NCBI RefSeq assembly: GCF_002887595.1
Contig: NZ_PEBU01000002.1
Span: forward strand, 434,001-498,000
Direction: 5' to 3'
From: Bowmanella denitrificans
Lineage (GTDB): Bacteria > Pseudomonadota > Gammaproteobacteria > Enterobacterales > Alteromonadaceae
DNA: 64,000 nt
Shown here in pieces: positions 25,754 to 34,797 of the stretch. Position 1 is the stretch's first letter, and each line of letters begins with the position of its first letter. The translations under genes were made by a program, and so were the position numbers. The notes beneath the pieces are model-generated. The model had not been told where the DNA came from and did no database searches. It was given only the letters and a program-made list of their open reading frames with translations.

Positions 25754-26437
25754 ATGAAGATGGAGAGAAGTTTGAGCTTAAAGGAAGATGGATTTGAGAT
25801 TCATACTGACTTTCTACGCAGAGACTATATCAATGAGATTCTAGCTGAAATTGAAGCGTTAGGTTCCGCGCTTGCAAAACACGGAATTCGTAATGCAGAG
25901 AAAAAGCTTGTCTCGGTAAACAATCTTGTTAAATCAAATTTGCTTTTGGAAAAGGCCAGTCGCTACTTGCCTGGTAAACCAGAAGTTGTTCGGGTTATCG
26001 TTTTTGATAAAACCCCGGATAAAAACTGGCTTGTTAGCTGGCATCAAGATAAGACCGTTTCAGTTAGCGATAGAAAAGAGGTGGAAGGCTGGGGTCCCTG
26101 GACGTTGAAGGAAGGTATTCATCATGTTCAACCTGAATTAAAAGTCTTGGAGGAGATGGTGACTTTCCGCATTCACCTAGATGATGCAGATGAGACTAAT
26201 GGCTGCTTAAAAGTGATACCTAAAAGCCACCAGTTGGGGATTCTGAGCAAAGAACAACAAGAACGCATTGTAAGGGAATCGCAAGAACATATCTGCTTAG
26301 CTAAATCCGGGGATTTACTGGTGATGCGACCATATTTACTGCATTCTTCAAATAAAGGCACAGAGCCAAAGCACCGTCGCGTTGTTCATATTGAGTACAG
26401 CTGCTTTCAACTGCCCCAAGGTTTGGTTTGGGCGTAA
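25754..26437 (+). CDS. phytanoyl-CoA dioxygenase (PhyH) family oxygenase
   Basis: 227 residues. The Fe(II)/2-oxoglutarate facial triad is visible: H-x-D in SWHQDKTVSVS near residues 96–99 and the distal His in YLLHSSNKGTEPKHRRVVHIEY, whose Arg would bind 2-oxoglutarate. FRIHLDDADETNGCLKVIPKSHQLG is the typical PhyH core. Such enzymes hydroxylate diverse small molecules. Start: the ATG at 25754 has no ribosome site, whereas a TTG at 25772 has GGAG six bases before it and may be the real start. The substrate is unknown. Confidence 0.85.
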   Translation: MKMERSLSLKEDGFEIHTDFLRRDYINEILAEIEALGSALAKHGIRNAEKKLVSVNNLVKSNLLLEKASRYLPGKPEVVRVIVFDKTPDKNWLVSWHQDKTVSVSDRKEVEGWGPWTLKEGIHHVQPELKVLEEMVTFRIHLDDADETNGCLKVIPKSHQLGILSKEQQERIVRESQEHICLAKSGDLLVMRPYLLHSSNKGTEPKHRRVVHIEYSCFQLPQGLVWA

Positions 26438-26478
26438 CGTTGCAGGTTGCAGGTGCTGGCAAATAACGCCCATTACTG

Positions 26479-28224
26479 TCAGCTAAACCTGGCCTGAAAG
26501 CCAATCAATACCGCTAAGCCAGGATCTTTTCTAACCACCCGAATATCGCCGCCCTGTGCCAGTACCAGCTCTTTTACCAGAGCTAAGCCAATACCGGTGC
26601 CGTTGGTGGTGCGGGTCAGCTCATCGCCACCACGATAAAACAGTTCAAATATGTGCTTTTGCTGCTCGTTGCTAATGCCCTGGCCATAGTCGCGGATCTC
26701 CAGCTCAATCATCTGGCTGTGTTTGGCATGGGGCTTGAAGATAAAATCAAGCTGCTGTCTTTGTGGATTGGCGATGCAGGCTTTATCAAAGAACTTAATC
26801 GCATTGTCGGTAAGGTTAAACAGAATTTGCACAAAGGCGTCGGGGTCGATAAACACGCAAGTACCGGCGCTATCTGCAAGCTCAATCTTGCTGTTTAGCC
26901 TGAACTGACTTTTTTCCAGCATGGCCGCCACTTTGTTATCAATCATTTCTTCCAGTCGGGCCAGCTTGGTATACGCCGGGCGCACAAATTGCTGCTGATG
27001 GCTGATTTGGCTTAACTGCAAGATATTGTTGATTAGGCGGGTAAGGCGCTCACTTTCTGCAAAAATAAAACCGTAGTAATCCTGCCTGTGGGCTTTTTCT
27101 GTGATCATGCCGTCTTTAAGCATCTCCGAATACATACGAATGGAAGTGAGTGGGGTTTTAAGCTCATGGCTGACCGATGAGACAAAATTCAGTTGCTGGC
27201 CGGCAAGCGCCAATTGCTTAATACCTAAACGATAAAAGCCGTAACAGGCCATAAAAATAGCCGCCACCAGGCCAAGCATTAAGATGCCGCTATACAGCAT
27301 ATTAGTGGTAAGGGGCAGATTGGCGGTACTCAGCGACACCGAATAATCCTGATAGGGATAATGCAATCTGCTGGTTAAGATGGGTTGCTGTATAAAGCGC
27401 GGGTTCGCCGCGCCCGGGTAGCTGACCTGTGACTGACCATTGGCTAATTTTTCATACAAAAGATGCAGGGCGTTGTCAGGCTGCTGGGTGTCAGTTATCT
27501 CAATCAACACTGAGCTTCTAAATGATTTCAGCTCCAGAATGTCGCTAAATGCCTGTTGCAGATAGGCTTGGCGTTTGACCAGGTAACCCTGAATACGCTT
27601 TTGCCCGGCTATATCCACGCGGCGGGAAAAAATAAAATAGTCCGGGCTGTGCAGGCTAAGAGTAAATAACCCACTCTCGTTGTTTTGATGTGCCCGCTCC
27701 AGCGTGCTGAAGCTGTCTGAGGCGCTAAGAATGTCAAAGATATGGCTGGCGATGTTTTTGCGGGTGATAAGTTCTGCGGATAGTTGCGTGTTGTCTGACG
27801 GTTCAGGCGCTTGGGGCAGCCTGTAGGGCCAGATAGGGCTGTTGAAGCGGCCCTGCTGATCCAGTTGAAAATAGCCTACCAGGCCTGGGCTGTCCTGCAG
27901 GCTTTGCAACTGTGCAAGGGGCGACAACAACTGCTGGGGCGAGTTGGTCAGCGGGTTATAAACCTGCTGATAATAGTCAAAGGCGCCTTTGTCCAGAGTG
28001 TTGGTTAAGGTGAGCTTTTTAAACAATTTGCGGTTAATGGATTGCATCAACTCCGTGGCGTCGCGCTGATAATCAGCCAAATGCTGACGATCTAGCTGCT
28101 GATACGCCAAGGCCAGTAAAATACCCACGGGAATCAGCAGGGCCAAGAGGCCGAGCATGGCCACCATACGTAAACGGTGCAGTCTTTGCTGGTAATTCAG
28201 CAGCGGCTTGGTGGAAAACAGCAT
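26479..28224 (-). CDS. membrane sensor histidine kinase
   Basis: 581 residues: TM1 about 18–40, a long periplasmic sensor region (about 45–305), TM2 about 310–332, HisKA with the phospho-acceptor H near 351 in SHELKTPLTSIRMYSEML, then the ATP-binding domain with N-box NLTDNAIKF (about 470), DYGQGIS, and GTGIGLALVKEL (about 541). No HAMP domain is obvious between TM2 and HisKA. It lies nine bases after the response regulator and is divergent from an adaptor/ABC operon, so the pair probably controls that operon. The signal could be envelope or antimicrobial stress; that is inference. Confidence 0.92.
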   Translation of the reverse strand: MLFSTKPLLNYQQRLHRLRMVAMLGLLALLIPVGILLALAYQQLDRQHLADYQRDATELMQSINRKLFKKLTLTNTLDKGAFDYYQQVYNPLTNSPQQLLSPLAQLQSLQDSPGLVGYFQLDQQGRFNSPIWPYRLPQAPEPSDNTQLSAELITRKNIASHIFDILSASDSFSTLERAHQNNESGLFTLSLHSPDYFIFSRRVDIAGQKRIQGYLVKRQAYLQQAFSDILELKSFRSSVLIEITDTQQPDNALHLLYEKLANGQSQVSYPGAANPRFIQQPILTSRLHYPYQDYSVSLSTANLPLTTNMLYSGILMLGLVAAIFMACYGFYRLGIKQLALAGQQLNFVSSVSHELKTPLTSIRMYSEMLKDGMITEKAHRQDYYGFIFAESERLTRLINNILQLSQISHQQQFVRPAYTKLARLEEMIDNKVAAMLEKSQFRLNSKIELADSAGTCVFIDPDAFVQILFNLTDNAIKFFDKACIANPQRQQLDFIFKPHAKHSQMIELEIRDYGQGISNEQQKHIFELFYRGGDELTRTTNGTGIGLALVKELVLAQGGDIRVVRKDPGLAVLIGFQARFS

Positions 28225-28233
28225 AATGTACTT

Positions 28234-28929
28234 TTACTGACAATACAGCTGGTAGCCTTCACCACGATGCGTGGTTAAATGCTGAGGTGATTTAGGATCG
28301 CGCTCAATCTTCTTACGTATCTTGGCAATATGAATATCCACGGTGCGGGTGTCTACCTCATCGGTGGTTTTATACCCCCAGACTTCTCTTAGCAGTTCCT
28401 CGCGGGAGACCGGCTGGTTTTGCCTGTGCAGGTAGCTCAGTATCTGTACCTCGCGGCGGGTGTATTTTACCTCTTGTTGATAGGAGATGCCGGTCAGGGT
28501 TTTGCTGCAAATCGTTACCTGACTACTTAGGATGATACTCAGATCGGTGCCAATCCAGCCAGCGCGACGCACTAGTGCATTAACCCGCAACACCAGTTCT
28601 GAAGTGGAAAAGGGTTTGCCCAGGTAATCATCTGCGCCCAGGGTTAAACCGTTGATAATATCCAGTTCGCTGTTTTTGGCGGTCAGCATCAAGATGGGCT
28701 GGGTGCGGGAGCGTTGCCTAAGCGTGCTGCAGATATCAAAACCACTGACAGAAGGCAGCATCACGTCCAGAATAATACAGGCAAACTGGCCTTCAAGGGC
28801 GCGATTCAGGCCTTGCTGGCCGTCACTTTCGCTTTCCACCTCATAGCCATGAAACACAAACAAATCGGTTAAACCACGCAAAATACCGGGTTCATCTTCC
28901 ACTATCAGTAGTTTTGGCTTAATACTCAC
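28234..28929 (-). CDS. OmpR-family response regulator
   Basis: 231 residues starting at a GTG behind AAGGAAG. Receiver domain (about 1–120): acidic pocket EDE at 11–13, phospho-acceptor D55 in IILDVMLPS, and K105 in YLGKPF. C-terminal winged-helix DNA-binding domain (about 135–230) with RREVQILSYLHRQNQPVSREELLREVWGY and DTRTVDIHIAKIRKKI. It is first in a unit with the histidine kinase. The nested palindrome at 28981–29020 in the divergent gap is a candidate binding site. Confidence 0.93.
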   Translation of the reverse strand: MSIKPKLLIVEDEPGILRGLTDLFVFHGYEVESESDGQQGLNRALEGQFACIILDVMLPSVSGFDICSTLRQRSRTQPILMLTAKNSELDIINGLTLGADDYLGKPFSTSELVLRVNALVRRAGWIGTDLSIILSSQVTICSKTLTGISYQQEVKYTRREVQILSYLHRQNQPVSREELLREVWGYKTTDEVDTRTVDIHIAKIRKKIERDPKSPQHLTTHRGEGYQLYCQ

Positions 28930-28980
28930 AGGCTTCCTTCAGGCCACTAAACCAGACGTGGCACTATACCAACAACCTCA

Positions 28981-29020
28981 GCCAGGGAAATGCAAACTTT
29001 TGTAAAGTTTTACCCCTGGC
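28981..29020. promoter_or_regulatory. nested palindrome in the divergent control region
   Basis: Inner dyad AAACTTT-TGT-AAAGTTT (28994–29010) is enclosed by GCCAGGG (28981–28987) and CCCTGGC (29014–29020). It lies about 50 bases upstream of the regulator start and 95 upstream of the adaptor start, suitable for regulating both. Confidence 0.5.
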
Positions 29021-29114
29021 ATTTTTACCTTGCCTGTCTGTTTGCAGCCGCCAGCCACTTTTACAGTATCGCCATATTCACCCGCAGCAAGTCTGCGCAT
29101 TTATCAGGTTGTGT

Positions 29115-30371
29115 ATGGATATTGTTCAGTCAAAAAAAGCCCGGCGTATGAGTCGCAAAACCACCTTAAGTCTGGTGGCCTTATCGGCATTGGTGGCAGC
29201 TGCGCTGCTGCTGTTTAATACCGACAGCGCCGCCTACCTTGCCGATCGGAACAGCCTGTTGATTGATACCGTGCAGCGCGGTGATTTGCATGTAAGGGTG
29301 CGGGGTAACGGCGTGCTGGTACCCAAAGATATTCGTTGGATCACCACCGATGTGCCGGCACGGGTGGAGCGGATAGTAAAGAGAGCCGGCGCTAAGGTGC
29401 AGCAAGGTGACGTATTGATGGAACTGGCTAACCCACAACTGCAACAGCAATTGCTGGAAGCGCAGTGGGAGCTGCAGGCGCTTGAGGCTGAAACTCTGGC
29501 GCGCAGAGTGTCGCTGGAGTCGGACTTGCTCGATCAGGAAATTGCCGTCGTTAATGAAAGCCTGAATCACCAGCGTGCTCGCTTAACTCTGGAAGCGCAG
29601 GAAGCGCTGTTAGGGCAGGGGATTGTGGCCATTTCTAAAATTGACTACGAAGAAGTCAGGATCAATGTGGCGCAATACAAGCAACAGTGGGAGTTGGAAC
29701 AGAAACGGCTGCAAAAGCGTCAGGAAAACCTGCAGGCGCATATGCTGGCCAACGAAGCCAGGCTGAGCAGAATGCGCAAGGTGGTGCAACGTATTCAGGA
29801 ACAGGTAGACGGCTTACGGGTTAAAGCCAGTATGGACAGCATAGTGCAGGATATGCCGCTGGAGCTGGGCCAGCAGGTCAGCGCAGGCAGTAATCTGGCG
29901 CTGCTGGCCAGAAGCGATCTGTTTATTGCCCAGCTCAGGATCCCGGAAAAACAAATCAAAGATGTGCTTATCGGCCAGCCCGTCACCCTGGATACCCGCA
30001 CCAGCCAAATTCAGGGCAAGGTACTGCGTATCGACCCGGCAGTGGTCAATAGCTCAGTGCAGATTGATGTTGAGTTATCGGGCGAGCTACCCAAAGAAGT
30101 GCGCCCGGAACTGACCGTAGACGGTGAAATAAACATTGCCACCATACCCGACACCTTATTTGTACGCCGCCCCATGTACGCCAGCAGTTTCAGCCAATCC
30201 ACCGTCTATCGGCTCGACCCACAGGGCCAAAACGCTAACCAACAACCGGTGACCTTTGGCCATATGTCCAGCCAGTTTATTCAGGTGCAAGCGGGCTTAA
30301 ACGAAGGGGACAGCATTATTGTGTCGGATGCCTCTGGCTGGGCGCAGCATCAACAGATCGGCATTAACTAG
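29115..30371 (+). CDS. HlyD/MacA-type periplasmic adaptor
   Basis: 418 residues from the ATG at 29115 (AGG about six bases upstream; a TTG six bases earlier is less likely). A membrane anchor (TTLSLVALSALVAAALLLF near residues 17–35) is followed by a biotinyl-lipoyl-like half (RVRGNGVLVPKDIRWITTDVPARVERIVKRAGAKV), a long coiled coil (about 100–235; ELQALEAETLARRVSLESDL and onward), the second lipoyl half and a beta-barrel (LDTRTSQIQGKVLRID). It links an inner-membrane ABC transporter to an outer-membrane channel. The ABC ATPase gene follows nine bases later. No TolC-like gene is present here. Confidence 0.9.
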   Translation: MDIVQSKKARRMSRKTTLSLVALSALVAAALLLFNTDSAAYLADRNSLLIDTVQRGDLHVRVRGNGVLVPKDIRWITTDVPARVERIVKRAGAKVQQGDVLMELANPQLQQQLLEAQWELQALEAETLARRVSLESDLLDQEIAVVNESLNHQRARLTLEAQEALLGQGIVAISKIDYEEVRINVAQYKQQWELEQKRLQKRQENLQAHMLANEARLSRMRKVVQRIQEQVDGLRVKASMDSIVQDMPLELGQQVSAGSNLALLARSDLFIAQLRIPEKQIKDVLIGQPVTLDTRTSQIQGKVLRIDPAVVNSSVQIDVELSGELPKEVRPELTVDGEINIATIPDTLFVRRPMYASSFSQSTVYRLDPQGQNANQQPVTFGHMSSQFIQVQAGLNEGDSIIVSDASGWAQHQQIGIN

Positions 30372-30380
30372 GAAGCCACT

Positions 30381-31082
30381 ATGCAACCAACAAATAACCA
30401 TAAAAACGCCATTATCGAACTACAGGGGCTGAGCAAGGTGTTTGCTACCGATAAGGTACAAACCCATGCACTGAATCACATCGGACTGCGCATTTATCCA
30501 GGCGAATTTGTTGCCATTACCGGCCCTTCGGGCTGTGGTAAATCCACTCTGCTGTCGTTACTAGGCTTACTGGATGCGCCAAGCAGTGGCCAATATCGGC
30601 TGGCCGGTCACGACGCTTCCAGCATTGATACTGATGAAAGGGCCAGGATCAGAAACAAGGAAATCGGCTTTGTGTTTCAGTCTTTTAACCTGATCAGCAA
30701 TTTAACCGTAGCGGAAAATATTGAACTGCCACTGACCTACCGGGGGAATTTAAGCAAAGCCGAGCGGCACAGTATGACGCTCTCTGCCCTTGCACAGGTG
30801 GATATGGCCCATAGGCAACAGCATTACCCTGCCCAGCTTTCTGGTGGTCAGCAGCAGCGTGTGGCGGTGGCCCGTGCCATTGCCGGCAACCCGGCCATTA
30901 TTCTGGCCGATGAGCCGACCGGTAATCTGGACTCTAAAAATGCCGAAGCCGTTATGGCGCTGCTGGAGCAGTTAAACCGGGGCGGTACCACCATCTGCAT
31001 GGTGACCCACGACAGCGCTTCGGCGGCCCGTACCAAACGTATCGTGGAAGTGTTTGACGGGCAGATCGTTGCCGATAGGTAG
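30381..31082 (+). CDS. ABC transporter ATP-binding protein (LolD/MacB type)
   Basis: 233 residues with Walker A GPSGCGKSTLL (about 50–60), Q-loop FVFQSFNLI, signature LSGGQQQRVAVARA (about 153–166), Walker B IILADEPTGNLD and H-loop MVTHD. The short linker and GNLDSKN sequence place it with the LolD/MacB/FtsE group that works with FtsX/MacB-fold permeases. It energises the permease encoded next (45 bases downstream) together with the upstream adaptor. Confidence 0.94.
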   Translation: MQPTNNHKNAIIELQGLSKVFATDKVQTHALNHIGLRIYPGEFVAITGPSGCGKSTLLSLLGLLDAPSSGQYRLAGHDASSIDTDERARIRNKEIGFVFQSFNLISNLTVAENIELPLTYRGNLSKAERHSMTLSALAQVDMAHRQQHYPAQLSGGQQQRVAVARAIAGNPAIILADEPTGNLDSKNAEAVMALLEQLNRGGTTICMVTHDSASAARTKRIVEVFDGQIVADR

Positions 31083-31127
31083 GTTACCCCGCTTTGCGGC
31101 ATGACTGCCTGATATTAAGGAACGCAT

Positions 31128-33641
31128 ATGTCTTACGCCATTGAAATCAAATATGCAGCCCGGCTGCTGCTTAGCAAGCCCTTATTCAGTGTGACCGCCA
31201 TGTTGATTGTGGCGGTGGGCTTGGGGCTGACCATTTACACCTTCTTGCTACTTAATCAGCTGATTTTTAAGCCCATGACCCTTAACGGTGATACCCCGCT
31301 GGTGGCCATTGAGGGGGAGTTTCAAACCAGCCAAGGGCGTGGGCAACGCGCCGATATTTATCACCTTAATCAGATAAGTGCCGATTCGCGACTGTTGCAG
31401 GGCATGAGCCTGTACAGGCCGGGTGTTCAGACTATTGCTGGGGTAGGGGAACTGGGCAATGCCAAGATGCTCAGTGCTGCCCACAGCCAATGGAATCTGT
31501 TTGAAGTATTGGGCGTTCAGCCTGTGCTGGGGCGTGGCTTTGGTCCGCAGGATCAGGACCAGGGCGCACCGCCGGTCAGCGTGATTAGCCATGCACTGTG
31601 GCAGAAGCATTTTGCTGCTGATCCGCAGATCATAGGCAAAGCTGTGCGTATTGATGGTCAGTCCCGCACTATTATTGGGGTGATGCCGGCGGGCTTTGCG
31701 TTCCCTGTCACGGCCCAGATTTGGCAGCCCATTCCCCTTACAGGGTTATCGCCTAGCGAGCCTTCCACGGCGTATGCCGACAGTTTGTATGCGGTTGCAC
31801 GCCTTAAGCCTGAGGTATCTTTAGCGCAATTTCAGCAGGAATTAAAACACATACTGCAGCGTCACTTTCAGGCCTTACCTGCAGAGTTAGCCTGGCGGGC
31901 CGCATCACCCGGCGGGCATATCCGGGCCTTTCCTTTTAAGCTGAGTCACGACAGCGTTGCGCAGCATTATGCGGTGTTTATGGCCATGCTGATGGTGGTG
32001 CTGTTGATCCTGCTGTTAACCGGCATCAATGTGGGTAATTTGTTGCTGGTACGGGTAAATGAACGTATCAAGGAAGTGGCCATCCGTATTTCTCTGGGCG
32101 TGCCAAGAAAGCGCCTGATTGTGCAAATGCTGCTGGAAAGCACCTTGATATGCGCCTTGGGCGGGCTTGTGGCACTTGCCCTGGCGGGCGGCGGCGTGCA
32201 TCTGACCAACCTGGTGTTTGAAGAGATTTTTGCGGTAACTCAGCAACGGCCTTTCTGGTGGTATGTGCAGCTCGACCTTGAGGCGATTTTGCTGCTGCTG
32301 GCTATGCTGGTGGTAATGGTCATTGTCACCGGTTTAATCCCTGCCTTACGTGCCCTGAGCAGTGATGTTAATGCGCTGCTTAGGGATGGTACCCGCGGAG
32401 CGCTGAGTAAAAGAGCCCAGTGGACCAACAAAGCCCTGGTGGTGGCTGAAATCAGTCTGTCCTGTGTGGTATTAAGCGTGGCTACCATGTTGCTCAGTAC
32501 CAGTTATGCATCGCAGCAGGCAGATTATGGCGTCACCACCGACAAGCGCATCACCGCAGATATTGTACTGCCGTCGGGCACCTATCCCTGGCAGGCAGGT
32601 GATTTAGAAAGCAAGCTAAAGCGCAATCACTTTTACTATCGGCTGAAAGACGAGCTGGAAGCCTTGCCGCATATTCACAGTGTGGCGTATTTCACCAGCC
32701 CACCGGGTACCGGCGGCGGGGTTTCTCACTTTGAGATCCGGGGCCGCGCCGCACAGGTATATAACGAAAATCCGCAGTGGAATTTTGAAACCGTTAGCAG
32801 AGATGCCTGGCATACAGTGGGCATCACCCTGATTGACGGGCGCAGTTTTACTCTTGATGATGCGGCCATCGAGCGGGTTGAAGCGGGTGAACAGACGCCG
32901 CCGGTGGTGATTAATGCCGCCATCGCCAGAGATTTGTTTCCTGACGGCGATGCCATCGGCCAGCAGGTGCGCACGGTGACAGAGGATTGGCACAGTGAGT
33001 GGCGCACTATTATCGGGGTGGTGTCAGATACCGTACACGGCCCGACTATGCAGGCCACCAGTGCCCGGCATACCGGCTATGGGTTGATGGACCTGCGTCC
33101 CTGGCTGATGACCATAATCATTCATTATTCAGGCCCGCAGGGACAGGCTGAAGCGGCGCTGCGACAAGCGATTAATCGTATCGATGCAGATGTAACGCCG
33201 CACAATGTGCAAAGTTACGACAATCTGGTTAAACAACCCATGAAACTGGTGGATGCAGTGAACCGCATCTTCCTGTTAGCGGGATTGGTGGCCCTGGTGC
33301 TGGCCGGTTCCGGGATTTATGCGGTGTCGGCCAATACCATTATGCTGCAAAGCCAAGAGATTGCTACGCGCCGGGCGTTAGGAGCACGCAACGGTCAAAT
33401 TGTCGCGCTGTTTTTAAAGCAAGCTGCAGGGCAATTACTGCTGGGTGTTAGCGCAGGGCTGCTGATATCGCTTTGGCTGGTCGGCCAGATTACTCAGTCC
33501 ATTGTGTTACTGGGCAACAGTTACCTGATGGGTTTATTGGGGATCCCGGCATTTATTGCCATGCTGGTACTGCTTGCCACCTATTTGCCAACCCGCAAGC
33601 TATTGCAAGATGAACCGGCTGCGGCGCTGCATCAGGTGTGA
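31128..33641 (+). CDS. MacB/FtsX-fold ABC permease of the duplicated (ADOP-like) type
   Basis: 837 residues with two repeated units, each having a membrane helix, a large periplasmic MacB-PCD domain and three FtsX helices: first unit LIVAVGLGLTIYTFLLLNQL and the 275–400 helix group; second unit beginning at TNKALVVAEISLSCVVLSVATML near 437 and ending in the C-terminal helix group after LAGLVALVLAGSGIYAVSANTI. Lengths around 800 with two FtsX modules fit the duplicated-permease family. It probably exports or mechanically handles an envelope substrate such as an antimicrobial compound. Operon with the HlyD adaptor and ATPase. Confidence 0.9.
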   Translation: MSYAIEIKYAARLLLSKPLFSVTAMLIVAVGLGLTIYTFLLLNQLIFKPMTLNGDTPLVAIEGEFQTSQGRGQRADIYHLNQISADSRLLQGMSLYRPGVQTIAGVGELGNAKMLSAAHSQWNLFEVLGVQPVLGRGFGPQDQDQGAPPVSVISHALWQKHFAADPQIIGKAVRIDGQSRTIIGVMPAGFAFPVTAQIWQPIPLTGLSPSEPSTAYADSLYAVARLKPEVSLAQFQQELKHILQRHFQALPAELAWRAASPGGHIRAFPFKLSHDSVAQHYAVFMAMLMVVLLILLLTGINVGNLLLVRVNERIKEVAIRISLGVPRKRLIVQMLLESTLICALGGLVALALAGGGVHLTNLVFEEIFAVTQQRPFWWYVQLDLEAILLLLAMLVVMVIVTGLIPALRALSSDVNALLRDGTRGALSKRAQWTNKALVVAEISLSCVVLSVATMLLSTSYASQQADYGVTTDKRITADIVLPSGTYPWQAGDLESKLKRNHFYYRLKDELEALPHIHSVAYFTSPPGTGGGVSHFEIRGRAAQVYNENPQWNFETVSRDAWHTVGITLIDGRSFTLDDAAIERVEAGEQTPPVVINAAIARDLFPDGDAIGQQVRTVTEDWHSEWRTIIGVVSDTVHGPTMQATSARHTGYGLMDLRPWLMTIIIHYSGPQGQAEAALRQAINRIDADVTPHNVQSYDNLVKQPMKLVDAVNRIFLLAGLVALVLAGSGIYAVSANTIMLQSQEIATRRALGARNGQIVALFLKQAAGQLLLGVSAGLLISLWLVGQITQSIVLLGNSYLMGLLGIPAFIAMLVLLATYLPTRKLLQDEPAAALHQV

Positions 33642-33681
33642 GCTTTTTAGCGAGGATTGTTGGTTTATAGGTATATCCCAT

Positions 33682-33714
33682 ACTGGTGGCAGTGGCCTTG
33701 CCATTGTTACCAGT
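33682..33714 (+). other. strong RNA hairpin downstream of the ABC permease
   Basis: ACTGGTGGCAGTGGC (33682–33696) pairs with GCCATTGTTACCAGT (33700–33714) over 15 positions including three G·U pairs, with a CTT loop. No U-tract follows; instead AGGAGG begins at once. It may stabilise the 3' end of the ABC mRNA or occlude the following ribosome site. Confidence 0.5.
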
Positions 33715-33728
33715 AGGAGGCGGAAACT

Positions 33729-33791
33729 GTGCTAACACAACGTATCAGATTGCCGGTTAAGGCAGGCATCAGAGTCAGTTGTTACATTTAG
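33729..33791 (+). CDS. possible 20-residue peptide with perfect Shine–Dalgarno
   Basis: GTG at 33729 opens MLTQRIRLPVKAGIRVSCYI and stops at TAG 33789–33791. AGGAGG lies at 33715–33720, eight bases before the start and immediately after a stable hairpin. The peptide is basic with no membrane segment. This could be chance. Confidence 0.22.
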   Translation: MLTQRIRLPVKAGIRVSCYI

Positions 33792-33994
33792 ATCAATATT
33801 GTTCCAATTGTTGGCCTTGTCATGACAATGCTCAGGCGGCACAATCGCCTGCTTACCTGATAAAAAACGGCGGTAGAATCGAGGCCCTTCCTCAAAAATC
33901 TCTCCAGGTGTACTGCAAAGCAATACCAGCAACAATCGCCGGTCAGCCACTTTTCATCCCACGCTAACGCCAGACCAAACAAAGAGGTGTCACT

Positions 33995-34456
33995 ATGACT
34001 CAAGACGACATTCGCAATTACTTAAGTGCTAATCAATCTGTGTATATTCAGGTGGCAAGTCTACAAGACGGCTCGCCTGAAGCAGCATGGGGAGACACCT
34101 TTGTCTTTTTAAAGCGCAAGAATGGCGAACTAGGCAAAATGCCTTTTATCACCATAGTGACCAGTGACTACGAAGGATTTGACTACGAATCAAATCTTGA
34201 TCGTCCGGATATCTTTCGCCTTAATATGGATGTTGGCAGGGAAAAATTTGCTGAACTCTTTGGCTTCACTCCCAAAGAGTTCAGCGCAAATCGCAGTAAA
34301 TTTGATTTCTCCGCCAGCGATGTATTGTTTCCTCACCCAGTGTATGGGGAATATGGATGGGCATCGGTGATTAGCCCTCGGCCTGGCTCGGTTGCCATGG
34401 TGAAATCACTTTTAGACTATTCATTACACCGGGCTGGCGCTGATACGGCAGTATAA
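33995..34456 (+). CDS. DUF6194-like protein
   Basis: 153 residues. The pattern GDTFVFLKRKNGELGKMPFITIVTSDYEGFDYESNLDRPDIFRLNMDVGREKFAELFG, then DFSASDVLFPHPVYGEYGWASVISPRP, matches the DUF6194 family (small soluble proteins with a conserved R-x-N-[IM]-x-x-[GS] strand and D-x-x-x-P-H-P-x-Y block). The function of the family is not known. It has no signal peptide and sits alone. Confidence 0.75.
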   Translation: MTQDDIRNYLSANQSVYIQVASLQDGSPEAAWGDTFVFLKRKNGELGKMPFITIVTSDYEGFDYESNLDRPDIFRLNMDVGREKFAELFGFTPKEFSANRSKFDFSASDVLFPHPVYGEYGWASVISPRPGSVAMVKSLLDYSLHRAGADTAV

Positions 34457-34710
34457 CGTTGCGCTTGCATAGCTTTCATACCTGTGTCTGTCATGGCTCA
34501 TGTTGTTGAACGTGGCCTGAGGTTTGAAAACGTCAGATCGAGATTAATTTGCCAGACAGGGTTCTGTTTTAAGACAAGGTAGAGATTTAATACAAAGGGC
34601 TGGTCATCGCTTTCTGGCGATGGCCTTCAGTATAGCTATGCAGCATCGCATCGACTAAGAACGAACCATTTTGGCCAAGAACTGCGTAGATGGCCTGCGT
34701 TTATAAGGAT
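34457..34710. other. 254-base intergenic stretch
   Basis: No gene is seen. One hairpin, GGTCATCGC with GGCGATGGCC around TTTCT (about 34602–34624), lacks a T-tract. Confidence 0.35.
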
Positions 34711-34797
34711 ATGACCATGGATGTGACCGATATCAAAGCCTTTATTCCCAGTAAGGATTATAAGGTTTCCCAGTCTTTTTATACCGATATCGATTAA
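34711..34797 (+). pseudogene. truncated glyoxalase/VOC-family N-terminal fragment
   Basis: A 28-codon frame (MTMDVTDIKAFIPSKDYKVSQSFYTDID, then stop) with AAGGAT just upstream. The IKAFIPSKDYKVSQSFYTDI stretch matches the opening beta-strand and helix of glyoxalase/bleomycin-resistance (VOC) proteins, which normally run 120–130 residues. The rest of the gene is absent; its stop codon overlaps the stop of the opposing DUF2845-like gene, suggesting that a deletion or replacement joined the two. Confidence 0.55.

Larger units (their letters stand above)
33642..33994. other. 353-base intergenic region after the ABC permease
   Basis: It holds a strong 15-bp hairpin at 33682–33714 without a T-tract and a 20-codon frame behind a perfect AGGAGG (33729–33791), both entered separately. 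The rest, to the start of the DUF6194-like gene, shows no convincing gene. Confidence 0.5.

Noticed and set aside
19421-26437. Possible chromosomal integron cassette array (many short, same-strand accessory genes)
   Set aside because: No attC sites with the RYYYAAC/GTTRRRY cores were found between the genes, and no integrase is present. Only the structure at 21637–21734 is vaguely similar, and its arms do not fit the consensus.
26438-26478. TAACGTTG-like motif shared with 34455 considered as a cassette boundary
   Set aside because: Only eight bases match and no structured site follows either copy.
33779-33967. Open frame in the gap after the ABC permease
   Set aside because: No ribosome site or recognisable protein character.
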